DNA of 64,000 nt, taken from contig JARCOQ010000593.1 of NCBI GenBank assembly GCA_029207755.1, positions 1 to 64,000 of the forward strand. The letters run 5' to 3'. How positions within the stretch are numbered: the stretch's first letter is position 1; every line of letters begins with the position of its first letter. The stretch comes from Chamaea fasciata. Its lineage: Eukaryota; Chordata; Aves; Passeriformes; Sylviidae. Made by a program: the position numbers and the translations under genes. Of this stretch, positions 50,571-61,173 are shown piece by piece. Below the pieces are notes generated by a model. The model was given only the letters and a program-made list of their open reading frames with translations, ran no database searches and had not been told where the DNA came from.

Positions 50571-51700
50571 AGACCCTCCCACTGACCGGCACATAGATCT
50601 GCTGAGATCATGCATTGATGTTTGGTTTTCTGTATGGTACCTGACTAGATAGACAGCAGCTGGGTGACAGCAAAGAATTCCCAGAGGCAGAGGCAGCCTT
50701 CTTTAGCACACGGTATGGATTCTCATCTCTGAACATCCCAGAGATAATTGGAAAGCTCAGAGACACAGAGGGAATGAAAGCAGGGTGCCAGGGCAGGAGT
50801 CACTGGGAGGGGTTTTGAGACAGGTTTAGAGACAGGGATGTCCCAGATGTGACCCCTTAGGCTACGTGAAGAGAAAGTCTCATTTTGGATCAAAGTGCTG
50901 AGGTGTGCAGGGCAGAGCAGTCTTGGTGTGTATTGTGTCACTTGTCTGTTGTGCACTCTGTGTCTTTTGGGTGTCTCGTATGGTGTGTCTTTTGACTTAG
51001 GCCTTTGAACAACCTCTTGGAAATGCTAGGCATTGTTCTTAACAGATCCTATTCCTTGGTGAGGTACTGATGCCATTAAACCTTATGCTTCGACACATAG
51101 TAGAATCCGTCTCTCTTCGCAAGCATGCAGGCTGATGCCTCTTCAAGTCTTGTTCTGAGCTGTATCACCAGCTGTGCACCGCCCTTATCCGTTCCGGTGG
51201 ATTAGGTCTTGTAAGAATGCCAAGATAGGTAGAGGATTCTGACCGTAGGATTCTTGGGCATCTGTCTCTGCGTCTTCTGGGATAAGTCATCCCGTTGGCA
51301 TCTTCTTCCTGCAGGGTTCTCTGAGCCTGGTCAGCTCGCCTTCAGTCTTACCTCGGTCATCTCGTTCTTAGTTCGCTGCTCCTTCAGGGTCATTCTTCTT
51401 GCCAGAGGATTTGTGTCCCTGTTGTGTCCCCTTGTTTGTCCTGTCCTGTCTCACGGGTGTTGGTGTGTGTTTGGCCCGGAGCTGCTCTGCCTTGCTGCTC
51501 AGTCTGGGTGTATGGGTAATAGTACAAGTCCTGGGGACTTGAAATTTGTGATGTAGGGTGTAGTAGGGCTGTAGAGGGTATTCCTAGATTGCCACCAGGT
51601 GTCTGGAGCTGTCCAGTTATCCTGCAGCCCTTTGACTTCTGTCCCAGCTTTGTTTCAGATGCAGAGGGATGAAATCCATGGCGGAATGCCCCATCCTGGG
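50571..51700 (+). repeat. Copy A of a duplicated block (partner at 53861-54962)
   Basis: The first half (about 50571-51000) aligns to 53861-54250 with visible divergence. After a non-matching stretch (about 50980-51100), 51106-51690 matches 54367-54956 with only about six differences counted by eye. Beyond 51690 the two copies part company. The shared 100-codon open frame (near 51254 and 54520) starts at a TTG codon and has no recognised domain, so it is not called a gene. Confidence 0.88.
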
Positions 51701-52766
51701 TGAGGGGGCTCCCCCGAGAAGATCAGTCACTGTTTGTGTTTGCAGTGGAGGTGTAAATGGTGGCTATGTTACAGCGCTGTTCTTTGTCGTTTTTTTTAGG
51801 AGGTACGGCCGGATATCAGCGGGCAAGGTGAGCAGTGATGGGTAGGCAGTAGTAGTTACTATTGCTCAAGTCTTATTTGCTGGTGCAACTCTAAGCATTC
51901 ACTGTTCTTTTTTTTTTTTTTTGATTTTCGGGTGTCCCCCTACCAGATGTACTGGCCCCGGATGCCAGAGGCCAGATGGGTGCAGCATTAAGGTATATTT
52001 GTGGCGTGCTTCAGTCAGAGCTGGGAGGTGCTGTTTCACAGCAACTCGGCGTGATTTTTTGCTTTGCAGGTGCTGCTGCTGTCCTAGGCGTGCCAAGGAA
52101 CAGAGGGAGCTGGTGAGTCGGCCTTTAGGCAGAGTGACCCACAGGTGTGCGCCGTGCTCAGCACGTACCTTTTCCTTTTGCTGGGTACGCTCCCGGCAGC
52201 CTCTGGAGCGGGATGAAGATCTGAGGGGGAGCCACGACAGCGGTGCTGAGGAGCCCCGGGGATTACTCTTCTGGAGGGGGATAGTCGCATTTTCTGTTTT
52301 GTGATCCTAGGTAGTGTGAGGAGGTGTGGAGCCAAAGTTTGGGTACAGCGGCCCTGAGGTGGACGCAGAGAACCTCTGGACGTCCACGGTGCTGAGATGT
52401 TCGTTTCTGTCGAGGATGCATTTCACCTGCTGGTGTTCCAAAAGCTAAGTGTTGGGGCTGGCGGTCGGGAGAAGGGAGAAAACCTTTTCAGTCTTGGGTG
52501 GTGATTTAAAGTTACCTTACAGGAGAGGGCCCTAGTGGGATGGTCCCCTCAGGATTAAAGGGTGAGGGTTTCTCCTCAGCAGCACCAGAGCCTTGGCAGG
52601 GCAGTTCTGACCCATCTCCATGTTCTAGGGAGTTTGACATTGTTGGTCTCCTTTTAGAGTCCAAAGGGTTAGGGTGCAGCGGGGGATTCCTGGCCCAGCA
52701 CACCCTGGGATCCCTTTCCCAGGAGCATCCTGTTATAGGGCAATGCTGATTGCGAGGTGTACGGTA
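51701..52766. other. Unique spacer between duplicated blocks
   Basis: Contains a 15-base T run (51908-51922). A 43-bp exon-like piece at 52070-52112 is framed by TTTGCAG and GTGAGT, but its frame and partners are unknown. No recognised protein family. A longer open frame (51921-52304, plus) spans this piece but is low-complexity and Cys/Arg-rich, typical of chance translation of GC-rich DNA. Confidence 0.45.
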
Positions 52767-53623
52767 GTAGGGTTCAGCAGGGGGGGGTTTACAGTGACAC
52801 ACAGAGGCTGAAGGAGGGCTTGAGAGGTAAAGGACTCGAGGGCTAGAGAGCACACAGTGAAAATCAGGGGTACAGGCTAGGATACAAGTCAGAGTACAGG
52901 TATACTGGCCCTCACAGCGCTGCTACCAGCACGCTTTCCCTGAGAGCAGGTGCAGGCAGCAGCCCTAGTGCGGGAACGTACCAGACGCTCTGACATGTGC
53001 AGACACGGCCAGGCAGGAAGCGATAGTGGGGAGCAGGATCCAGCAGGGCTGGGGATAACGGGGGTTTTCCCGCCCCACCCACCCTGGGATTCCCCGTCTC
53101 TCCGCAGCCGGTGGAAGTGCTCCTGATTTCCCTCTCGGGGCGGCGGTTGGTAAGGCTTCGTGCCTTTGTCTGTGCAAAGAGTTTGGCTCTGTCAGCCTCT
53201 GCCCTGTCTCAGGGCCACGTTTTTTAGGGTAGGCAGGGAACAACTGTGGATGTACCTGCCCTGCTTACAGGACAGCTCTTGGGACACTAACGGTGTAGAG
53301 CGTCCCCGCCTTGAAGGTGTAGGGCTCTAAAGAAGTAGGGTTCAGAAGGGGGGAGCTTATAGTGACACATACAGAGGCTGAGGCAGGGCTTGAGAGGTAA
53401 AGGAGTCAAGAACTAGAGAACACACAGTGAAAATCAGGGGTACAGCCTAGGATACAAGTCAGAGTACAGGTATACCAGCCCTCACAGCACTGCTGCCAAC
53501 ACTGTTTCCCTGAGAGAGGTGCAGGCAGCAATCCTAATGGCAAGGCAATGCCAGAAGTCCTGAGAGGTGCAGGCAGTACCCCTAAGCTAGGGCCAGACAG
53601 GAAGTTCCCATGGTGGGGCAGAG
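52767..53623. repeat. Direct duplication of a ~270-290 bp block, offset about 568 bp
   Basis: The block beginning GTAGGGTTCAGCAGGGGGGG (52767-53034) recurs at about 53335-53623 (GTAGGGTTCAGAAGGGGGGA). Shared stretches include GCTTGAGAGGTAAAGGA, CACACAGTGAAAATCAGGGG and TAGGATACAAGTCAGAGTAC. A spacer of about 300 bp separates the copies. They are more diverged than the block pair at 51.1/54.4 kb, so this duplication is older. Confidence 0.85.
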
Positions 53624-53860
53624 TCCACAGGGTTGAGGTTCACTGGGGATGTCCACCGTGCGTTCCTGTCCTGCCCCAACCGGGGATGCTCACACCCCTA
53701 ATGGAGGCTGTGGTGGGTGGGCTCAGTGCCAGTAATGCCTCTAAGGCTTTGGCACTGTGAGTGTCAGCCTCTGGACGCAGCTGAGGCGTGCTGCCCGAGG
53801 ACCCGGGCCTTCTTAGGAGATGGTGAGTAGCAGAATTGCTGGTTTTTGGCTGACGTGCTG

Positions 53861-54962
53861 CTAAGATTATGCTTTGATATTTGGTTTTCTTGATTGTAGC
53901 TGACTTAGGAGACAACCGCCCGGCAACAGCAGGAATTTCCCTGAGGGAGAGGCAGCCTTCTTTGGCACCTGGCGTGGATTTGCCTCCCTGGACATCTGAG
54001 AGAGAAGTGGAGGGCTTGGAGCCCCACAGAGGGGATGAAAGCGGGGTGCCAGGGCAGGGGTCAGTGGGAGGGATTTTTTGAGTCAGGTTTAGAGACAGGG
54101 ATGTCCCAGATGTGACCCCTTAGGCTACATGAAGAGAAAGTCTCATTTTGGATCAAAGTGCTGAGGTGTGCAGGGCAGAGCAGTCCTGGTGTGTGTTGTG
54201 TCACTTGTCTGTTGTGCACTCTGTGTCTTTTGGGTGTCTTGTGCTTCATGTCTTGTCCCTTAGCCCTTCGAGGGGCCTATTAAAAATCCTGGCATCCGTC
54301 TTAGCATATCTGGTCTCTGCCTTCCTCGGCCAGGCGTCTTTGTTTCGTGTTCTCGGACACACGCGTTGGAATCCGTCTCTCTTCGCAAGCATGCAGGCTG
54401 ATGCCTCTTCAAGTCTTGTTCTGAGCTGTATCACCAGCTGTGCACCGCCCTTATCCGGTCCGGTGGATTAGGTCTTGTAAGAATGCCAAGATAGGTAGAG
54501 GATTCTGACCGTAGGATTCTTGGGCATCTGTCTCTGTGTCTTCTGGGATAAGTCATCCCGTTGGCATCTTCTTCCTGCAGGGTTCTCTGAGCCTGGTCAG
54601 CTCGCCTTCAGTCTTACCTCGGTCATCTCGTTCTTAGTTCACTGCTCCTTCAGGGTCATTCTTCTTGCCAGAGGATTTGTGTCCCTGTTGTGTCCCCTTG
54701 TTTGTCCTGTCCTGTCTCACGGGTGTTGGTGTGTGTTTGGCCCGGAGCTGCTCTGCCTTGCTGCTCAGTCTGGGTGTATGGGTAATAGTACAAGTCCTGG
54801 GGACTTGAAATTTGTGATGTGGGGTGTAGTAGGGCTGTAGAGGGTATTCCTAGATTGCCACCAGGTGTCTGGAGCTGTCCAGTTATCCTGCAGCCCTTTG
54901 ACTTTTGTCCTAGCTTTGTTTCAGATGCAGAGGGATGAAATCCATGGCGGAATGCCCCATCT
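53861..54962 (+). repeat. Copy B of the duplicated block (partner at 50571-51700)
   Basis: See copy A. The stretch 54367-54956 is about 99% identical to 51106-51690, while 53861-54250 is more diverged from its partner. The copies are about 3.26 kb apart in direct orientation. Uneven identity along one duplication suggests gene conversion or two events of different age. Confidence 0.88.
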
Positions 54963-57059
54963 AAGGTGATGTGGATTCCCTGAGAATATCAGTCACCGTT
55001 AAAGATGAGAGTCGCTTATGTCAAATTTATTGGCACTCCAGTGCAGGCCCCTTGCATTTACAGTTTCAAACAAGTGGGTCCCTTGGCAACCGTCCTGGGC
55101 AGCAGCTCGACCCTGCTCCGGGCTGGGCTGAGGGAGCAAACACTTGGGGCTGGCACTGCTCCATAGTGAGGGTACTTGTGAAAACACCTGGATTGTCCTG
55201 GATATTTTTTTGAGCTTTCTACAAGGTCTTAAGCATCAACTTTGTAAACATAAATGGCAAGGACTGAACACATGAGGCGCTGGAAAATTATACACACCAA
55301 AGACACCCTTTTTTTAAAAAATAACTCGGTGGCTTATATGTTAATTTTGAGACTCCTTTTTGGCCAGCTTTACTGTAAAAGAATCTCATTTAAATTTAGT
55401 TGCTTCAATGAATTTTTTGTACAAATATGCTCTAGTGTCAGGAGATTAAAGCAGTAACACCAACATGCCCCCTCTGGAAGAAATTTCTGCGTCTCTTCAG
55501 ACCTGCTGGTTTGCAGTAGAGTTTGAGCACATTTTGCTGCAGCTTTGGTTCTTAATAAGTGTAAGTCGATGGATTGCTGGATGATTTCCGTAAGTTCTCC
55601 TATTTTGTAGGAGCTGCACGGTGAGGTCAGAATTCTGAGGGAGGCCCTGGCAAAGCTGCCAAGGGCGAAGAACATGGATGATCCAGGGGCTTCTCCCACC
55701 TGAGTTTCTCCTGGAGCATGCTGTGTGTCATGCCAGATATTTAACCCGGGTTTGGGGTGTTCTCCTGCAGTCCCAGCTCTAACTGCTGCCCCTGAGCCCA
55801 GGCCTTGCTCTGTCTCAGCACTAAACCTGGCAGGTGGGTGTGCTTTTCCAGCCCTTTAATCCCACAGGCAATCCCAGATTCCCGGAGCTCCCCGAGGCAC
55901 AGCATGGACTTGCTCCCTGGGAGCTGCACTTCAGTTTGCCTGAACCAAGGATGGCCTGCCTATGTTTGTAACTTTATTCCTGCTGTTTTTCCTTTTCCAG
56001 GTTGTTGGCAAGAAGGAGAGAGCCAGTAGGAAGTGAAGCCATTGGAAGGCCTTATCCCAGTCCAAGGTTCCCACTGGTCTCTCTGACTCCTGGATAATTG
56101 CCTGACCATAACCAGAGACTCTCAGTTTGATTTCCTGCCTTTTCCAATAAATCCTTGCTTTCAGCTGGAGTGTGTTCATGGTATCATCCTCCTCCTCTTC
56201 CATGGATTTGTAAATAAAATTTCTGGCTTTTGTTGAGTCAAATTTTTTTATTGCAGGAATTGTGGCTCTTTTGTTCCACTGAAACTTCCCAACTCTGCTC
56301 AGAGTTTCAGATATCAAATACAAGTAAGACTGGAGTTTCTTTGGGTTGTTACTCCCACAAAACACAGATAATTTTTGGATAGGAGTAACTAGACCTGTTC
56401 AATTCCCCCTTCCCTTTAAACTCAGAGCAGAGGAGGCAGATTTTAAACCATTGTTCCATGAACTTCCACCAACTTGATGACTGTTCCAAAAGTTTTCAGT
56501 GTTAGAAATTCCTGAGCTTGTTTTCCAGGCAAGCTGGGATTTAGAGATTATTCCTTCCTTTTATTTGATGTTTTTTCTCTCTGCTTCTAGTAAGGGAATA
56601 TTTATTTTTTCCAAATTTCCATCCTGATTAGAATTTTTGTACGTCTTAGAGCACATTTCCAAGGAAATCTACCAGATGCATGTTGGTAAATCAGAAGCTA
56701 TTTCACACTATTCACCACCATGGTGCCATTTTTTTCCTTTCAACCCCCTAACACGGCTAATTCTACCCATGCACAGTATTACGAGCCGTAACTTGGTGTC
56801 AAGGTGTATTTCAGAGGTAGCAATAAAACAAAGTTGACATTATCTTTTGTAACTCTCTGCACCTCCTTGTTTACTAATAAAGAAATCCAGAACAAAACAA
56901 AGAGAAAAAAAAATCTGAAACAAAAGCCCCTACAACCACCCCCCCCAAGAAAGAGCACAGAAAGAGAAAGTATGCCAATATTATTTAAATAAAAATCAAA
57001 TCTTTACCCCTTTAGAAAACCAGGCTCATTTATTATAAATAATGGTGGTTCTGATGTGT
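54963..57059. other. Mostly unique non-coding DNA; possible terminal exon at 56001
   Basis: A pyrimidine-rich acceptor ends at CCAG (56000). It is followed by 11 open codons and a TGA (56034-56036) and then by poly(A) signals AATAAA at 56146 and near 56213. This looks like the last exon of a rightward transcript, but the upstream exons and product are unknown. A minus-strand open frame of 144 codons (55931-56365) has no recognisable domain. A 55612-55690 open piece behind TTTTGTAG is equally unproven. Confidence 0.4.
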
Positions 57060-57330
57060 TAGGTAAATGAATTCATATCATTTAAAATATAAACAAATAA
57101 ACACAAATTTAAAAAATAAATACAAAAATAGAAAAATATAAGGAACAAAAATAGAAATAGAAAATACAAAAAATATCCATTATATAACTAATTACAATAT
57201 TGCATGTGAGATATATTATAATATATATAGTAGGTGTAGATATGAATATAAAAGTTAAATGGTAATGATAAAATATAAAAAAAATAAATACAAAAATTTT
57301 ATTTTTTGTGGAACAAAGCTTAAACTAAAG
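57060..57330. repeat. AT-rich low-complexity tract
   Basis: Almost pure A/T with ATAAATA, AATAGAAA and ATATAT words, ending abruptly near 57330, about 110 bp before the second CpG island. No other structure was seen. Confidence 0.85.
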
Positions 57331-57439
57331 GCTTTTTTGGGTTGAATTTTGTTAGAGGCAGGATGTTTGAAGTTGTGGTTGAGGGTCTTTTGGGGCATTT
57401 ATTTGAGAGGATTTTTGGCCACGTGCTTTTTTGCCTCTG

Positions 57440-58640
57440 TTCTCTGCCTGTCCCCTATGCGTGTCCCCGGCCGAACTGTGCGGCAGGGCTGTCACCGTGT
57501 GGACAGAGAGTGGTACTGCAGCGATCCCCCCCGGCATCCCCGGGCCGAGCTGTGCGGCAGTGCTGCCGTCCTGTGGATAGGGAGGGGCACTGCAGCTGTC
57601 GCCCGTCCCCGAGGTCCGTGGCAGCCCCGGGCTGTGAGCTTGGGGACAGTGCTGCCGCCCGACCGTCCAAAGTTTGCGGGAAAATAGGCGGGAAAAATGC
57701 AGAAACCCCGGGTGCATGGCAGGCAACTGCCTGTGCGCGACCCCGACCACGGCGCCGCCTGGGCACAACTTTACACAGCATTTCCAGGTGTGCGGACGCA
57801 GGATGTGGGCTCGGCAGTGCTGTGGCTGTGTTCAGGCAGTCGAATTAGTCAGGTGCCTCTTTAAGGCGCCGGGGGGCCTTAGGTATGCCATAAAAAAGAT
57901 GGTGGGACGACCGTAAATGGCTTCACCCACAACCAAGACAGCAGCAAAGAAGGGCAGAGATCATGTGATGTCACTTCCAAGATGGCGGCTCGGCACGACG
58001 CGCTTGACCTTCCAAAGACGGCGGGAAAAAGGCAAGGACCCCGGGGGCGTCTACCTGACTTGCTTGTGCCCTGCCCCGACCACGGCGCCGCCCGGTCGCG
58101 ATTTTCGGCGTCATTTCCAGGTGCGCGGCCACGGGCTGTGGGCTCACCGGCGCCACGGGTGGGCGGGAGCCGGGCCGGCGCTGACAGGCAGCGGCGGGGA
58201 CGCCTCTCTCTGCCGAGGTCCTGCCACTGCCTGTGGCCTGGGCGTGGCCCTTGTGCCGGGCGCCCGTCCCGTTCCCCACGTTCCCGCCGCTCCCCGCCGT
58301 CCCCACACGCCCCTTCCTGCAGCCCTCCAGCCCCGGAGAAATGGAGGAAAACACAAAATCATTCTGGCAGAACCGTCGGCGGAGCTGCCCCGAGCCGTCC
58401 CCGTCCTGTAGCCAGCAGCAGGAGGCAGCTGCTCTCTGCTGCAAAGCTGAGCGAGGCCGAGGTAAGCAGAGGGGTTGTGGGGGGGACGCTCCGGTTGTCC
58501 GGGCAGGGCTTCCCGGGGACAGTTTCAGCTTCCCGCAGCTCTGGCTGAGGGCTGCAGGGAGTCCGGGCTGAGCCAGCTGGGAGCGGGGTCTGCTGTTCAC
58601 ATCCCCCCGGGAGCTGCCGCTGCCCGAAGAGGGCTCGCTA
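57440..58640 (+). promoter_or_regulatory. CpG island with housekeeping-type promoter motifs and duplicated promoter segments
   Basis: The sequence is GC- and CpG-rich throughout. Around 57965-57990 the plus strand reads TGATGTCA (ATF/CREB-like), directly joined to CACTTCC (ETS site) and CAAGATGGCGGC (YY1 site, also the TISU initiation element for very short 5' leaders). Two duplications lie inside. A 74-bp unit is repeated at 57465 and 57539. A longer segment (57660-57820) recurs at 58005-58150, sharing CCCCGACCACGGCGCCGCC and ATTTCCAGGTG. The island directly precedes the URB1-derived exons and could drive them. Open frames of 112-231 codons here on both strands are ascribed to GC-rich composition. 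Confidence 0.75.
58341..58461 (+). other. Candidate first coding exon in the CpG island, phase-compatible with the URB1-derived exon
   Basis: ATG at 58341 has a good context (G at -3, G at +4) and opens 40 codons plus one base, ending at a strong donor (GAG then GTAAGC, 58461/58462). The single leftover base G joins the AG at the start of the next exon (58886) to make an in-frame GAG codon, so a spliced message would read into the URB1-like frame. The encoded peptide begins MEENTKSFWQ and matches nothing I know, and it is not part of URB1. The phase match has a one-in-three chance of being fortuitous. There is no direct evidence that it is expressed. Confidence 0.35.
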
Positions 58641-58885
58641 GAGCCTCGTGTCCTCTGTGTGTGCAAGTTTTTGATCGGCTTTGTAGCAAATGTGGTGTTT
58701 CAGGCTGGGTGCGCTGGGTTCCCTGGGTGGGAAATACCTTGAAGTAGCCAGGCTGAGCAGTTGCTGAGAATTCCAAGCCTGGGATTCTTGAAACAATGTT
58801 TGAATAGCTTATCATTGACCTGAGGCAGTGAGTCAAGTCCGTTTGTTGGAGTGGCAGAAATGATGCCACCTTCTTCTCTTCACAG

Positions 58886-58991
58886 AGGAGCACATGTACA
58901 TAAAGGTAAACAGATTTCTTCTGTCACATCAGTACTCGGACCTGAGGAAAGTACCAGTTTTTTCCAGCTTTTCTACAGTTTTGATTCTGAG
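58886..58991 (+). pseudogene. URB1: URB1-like exon 1 of the fragment, with a one-base deletion
   Basis: The acceptor is TTCTCTTCACAG and the donor is GAG then GTAAGTG. The exon is 106 bp; phase continuity with its neighbours needs 107. The first part reads EEHMYIKVNRFLLSHQY and continues to KVP. From about 58959 the URB1-like reading (FFQLFYSFDSE) is in another frame. An internal GTAAAC after 58910 is a possible cryptic donor. Confidence 0.75.
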
Positions 58992-59523
58992 GTAAGTGTA
59001 CCGTTTTAGGTATCCAGTAATTCTTCAGAAATTTATGGAAAAAGGCCATAAAAATACATTGAAATCTCATTCTCCCCTCGGTGGTTATTTAGAAGCATCT
59101 TTCTTTTGTTTCATATTGGAATTTAAACTGCTATTCCTGTGGTGGCTTTGTTGTTTTCTTCATACTAACACACAGTGAGTTGTGCTGTGTATGCTCTGTG
59201 AGCGCAATAAACAGCATATTCTGCCCCAGCTAGCTTCCATTCATCTCTGAGTTTAGATTAGTAATGTTGAGTTCCACTGAAGTGTTTTAGGAAGAGCAAC
59301 TTCCCAATTTCCACTCCTTCCAAATTTAATCCCTAACATCCATCAGGAACAATCAGTCTGCAGCCCAAACATGCAGTGGAAATGGAATTGTAGAAGTTCA
59401 GAACAAGCTGTGGTAAGCCCTGAGCTGGCACTGGCAGGGAACCAGGTTTTATGCTCTTAGGGGCAGTTATTTTTTGGAAATGCCTAAATGTCTGATGGTG
59501 GTATTTTTCTTTGCGGCTTCCAG

Positions 59524-59667
59524 TACAAAGCACAGCGTGAGCAGATCCTTGGATGTCTTGGGGAAGGGCTGCGTGACAAACATTGCGGTGAGCTTCATGA
59601 CTGCCAGAGGATTTTCCAGGTCATTCTCTGCTTTTTCAACAGTCCTTTGTGTGATGAGGGCTCCCAG
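59524..59667 (+). pseudogene. URB1: URB1-like exon 2 of the fragment
   Basis: 144 bp, 48 open codons in phase 0, acceptor CGGCTTCCAG, donor CCCAG then GTAAGA. The URB1 reading starts YKAQREQILGCLGEG and contains CQRIFQVILCFFNSPLCDE. This is the best preserved exon of the fragment, with no internal stop in the homologous frame. Confidence 0.8.
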
Positions 59668-60301
59668 GTAAGAATTTAAAAGGAAAGCACCGAAACACCC
59701 CAAAGCACAGAAGTTTGCATGGCTTTGAGATCTCAAGCACAAAGTAAAAAGGAGCAGCTGACTCTGCCTCCGTCTTCTTGAAAACCTGTTCCTTGTTGAT
59801 TTTCTGGATGTGTGGAGGGGGAAAAAAATTGCTTATGTCTAAACTATGCAATATATCTAAGACATATTGCTTATGTCTAAACCAGTAAAACCCTTATCAA
59901 CTGGAACAGGTTGCTGCCATCACAGAGCCTCACGTGGGCACCGTGCCTTTGTGCCTACAGTCAGGGCCTTTTCTTTTTTGGGGCTCTCCATTCCCCAGGC
60001 AGCACATTTGTTACCTGAACTGCGCTTCAGCAGGAGGGAAACTCATGTGCCAGTAGCTCTCAGGTTTGGGAGCATCCACCCTGAGTATTTCAGGTATCAA
60101 AATCTTGGACAAAAGGACAAAATCCTCTCGCTACCTGGAGACTTCTTGTAAGAGTAGCTTTGAACAGAGAATGTCTTTCCTTCCCTGGAGTTGCTGAGAG
60201 CAGGTGGTGTTCATTTCACCTTGAAGTTGATCCAGTTGCTAATTCCAAGTTAGATAATTAGATCTTGATGGTAAAAGAACAAGTTATATTTTCTGTTTCA
60301 G

Positions 60302-60411
60302 AGTTGTATGCTGGAGATATTCCAAAGTGCTGCCCATGCCAGCAGAGCTGCCTATGAGCTGATCCAGGATCACAGCCACCTCACATGGGTCCTGCACAGC
60401 TTAGAGAAAAG
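60302..60411 (+). pseudogene. URB1: URB1-like exon 3 of the fragment
   Basis: 110 bp, acceptor TTCTGTTTCAG, donor AAAAG then GTAAGC. In phase with the previous exon it reads SCMLEIFQSAAHASRAAYEL and then IQDHSHLTWVLHSLEK, with the last codon completed by the G at 60990. The order and phases match a continuous URB1 stretch. Confidence 0.8.
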
Positions 60412-60989
60412 GTAAGCAGAGAAATACAGGAGAAGTGGGAACAATTTGGCTGTCCACGGTAGAGTAATTGCATGACTGAGTATGAAAAGTGACAGGCAGG
60501 GAGCCAGACGCACCAAGGGCTGGACTGGCACAACTTGCTGAACTCTGAAGTGTCCCTTGTGGTTTTGAAAACAGAATCAAGATGCTTTCAGGTTGTGGTA
60601 GGAGGGATGATGGTGGAGGGGCTTCATGAATTGAAAACCACTTCCTTGAAAAACTGAGAAAGCAAAATGGCACTTTGGAATTTAAAAGGTAAAGACACTA
60701 ATACGAACACCCTCAATTCACATCCTGTCACAGGACCTGCTGCACAGGAAGTGGCACAGTAATGGCTTTGAGCTGTCTAGAACATTCCTCCTCCCCTTGC
60801 CTCTCCCTCACATACATTTACATCCACCAAAAATCTCTTCTGCACAGAGCGCCCTGACAGTTTCAGGCAAGTGCACTAGGATATGGTCGCCTGTAGGTGA
60901 TGGACCAGCTGCTGGTGAGGATCTGCCTTCCAAACGTGGTTTTCTCTTTTGTTTTGTTGTTGTTTGGTTAGTTTTGGGGTTTTTTTCAG

Positions 60990-61173
60990 GTTTCTGGAAA
61001 ACAAAGTGATAAATAAAATGATTTCCTTACTCCATACTCTGGGGCTAACAAATTTAGATGAGAGAAAACAAGAATCAATCCCAGGTGAAGAGGAAATTTC
61101 TTCCTATTCAGCTTGTAAATGAATTTCTGTATGTTTTGGCCACATTAATCAAACGTATTTGATAAGTACTTTG
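60990..61173 (+). pseudogene. URB1: URB1-like exon 4 of the fragment, frame broken
   Basis: Acceptor GGGTTTTTTTCAG. The in-phase reading FLENKVINKMISLLHTLG runs to a TGA at 61120-61122. Homology resumes one base out of frame at 61109-61159 (QLVNEFLYVLATLIKRI) before another TGA at 61160. No convincing donor follows. Either the exon was truncated by the duplication breakpoint or its end has decayed. Confidence 0.7.

Larger units (their letters stand above)
58886..61173 (+). pseudogene. URB1: Partial URB1 copy (C-terminal exons), frameshifted
   Basis: Four consecutive GT-AG framed exons (58886-58991, 59524-59667, 60302-60411, from 60990) translate, when read in the homologous frames, to a segment I recognise as the conserved region toward the C-terminus of URB1. 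URB1 is the nucleolar pre-60S ribosome-biogenesis factor NPA1. Recognisable pieces are EEHMYIKVNRFLLSHQY, FFNSPLCDE, RAAYELIQDHS and MISLLHTLGLTNL. The exon phases agree with one another (1, 0, 0, 2). The copy is broken: the first exon lacks one base near 58959, and the last shifts frame between about 61090 and 61109, so the TGA at 61120 is premature for the homology. The preceding URB1 exons are not in the window and no later ones are seen. An AATAAA lies at 61345. I infer a partial segmental duplication, not a processed copy, because introns are kept. The symbol denotes the parent gene. Confidence 0.78.

Noticed and set aside
51254..51556. 100-codon open frame conserved in both copies of the duplicated block (also at 54520)
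   Set aside because: The conservation only reflects the recent duplication. It lacks a normal ATG start and any known domain.
55931..56365. Minus-strand 144-codon open frame as a gene
   Set aside because: No family resemblance. It overlaps plus-strand poly(A) signals and a better supported plus-strand exon-like structure.
57971..58666. 231-codon minus-strand open frame in the second CpG island
   Set aside because: It is rich in Pro, Arg, Gly, Ala and Ser as expected from GC-rich DNA, spans the promoter motifs and is antisense to the candidate first exon.
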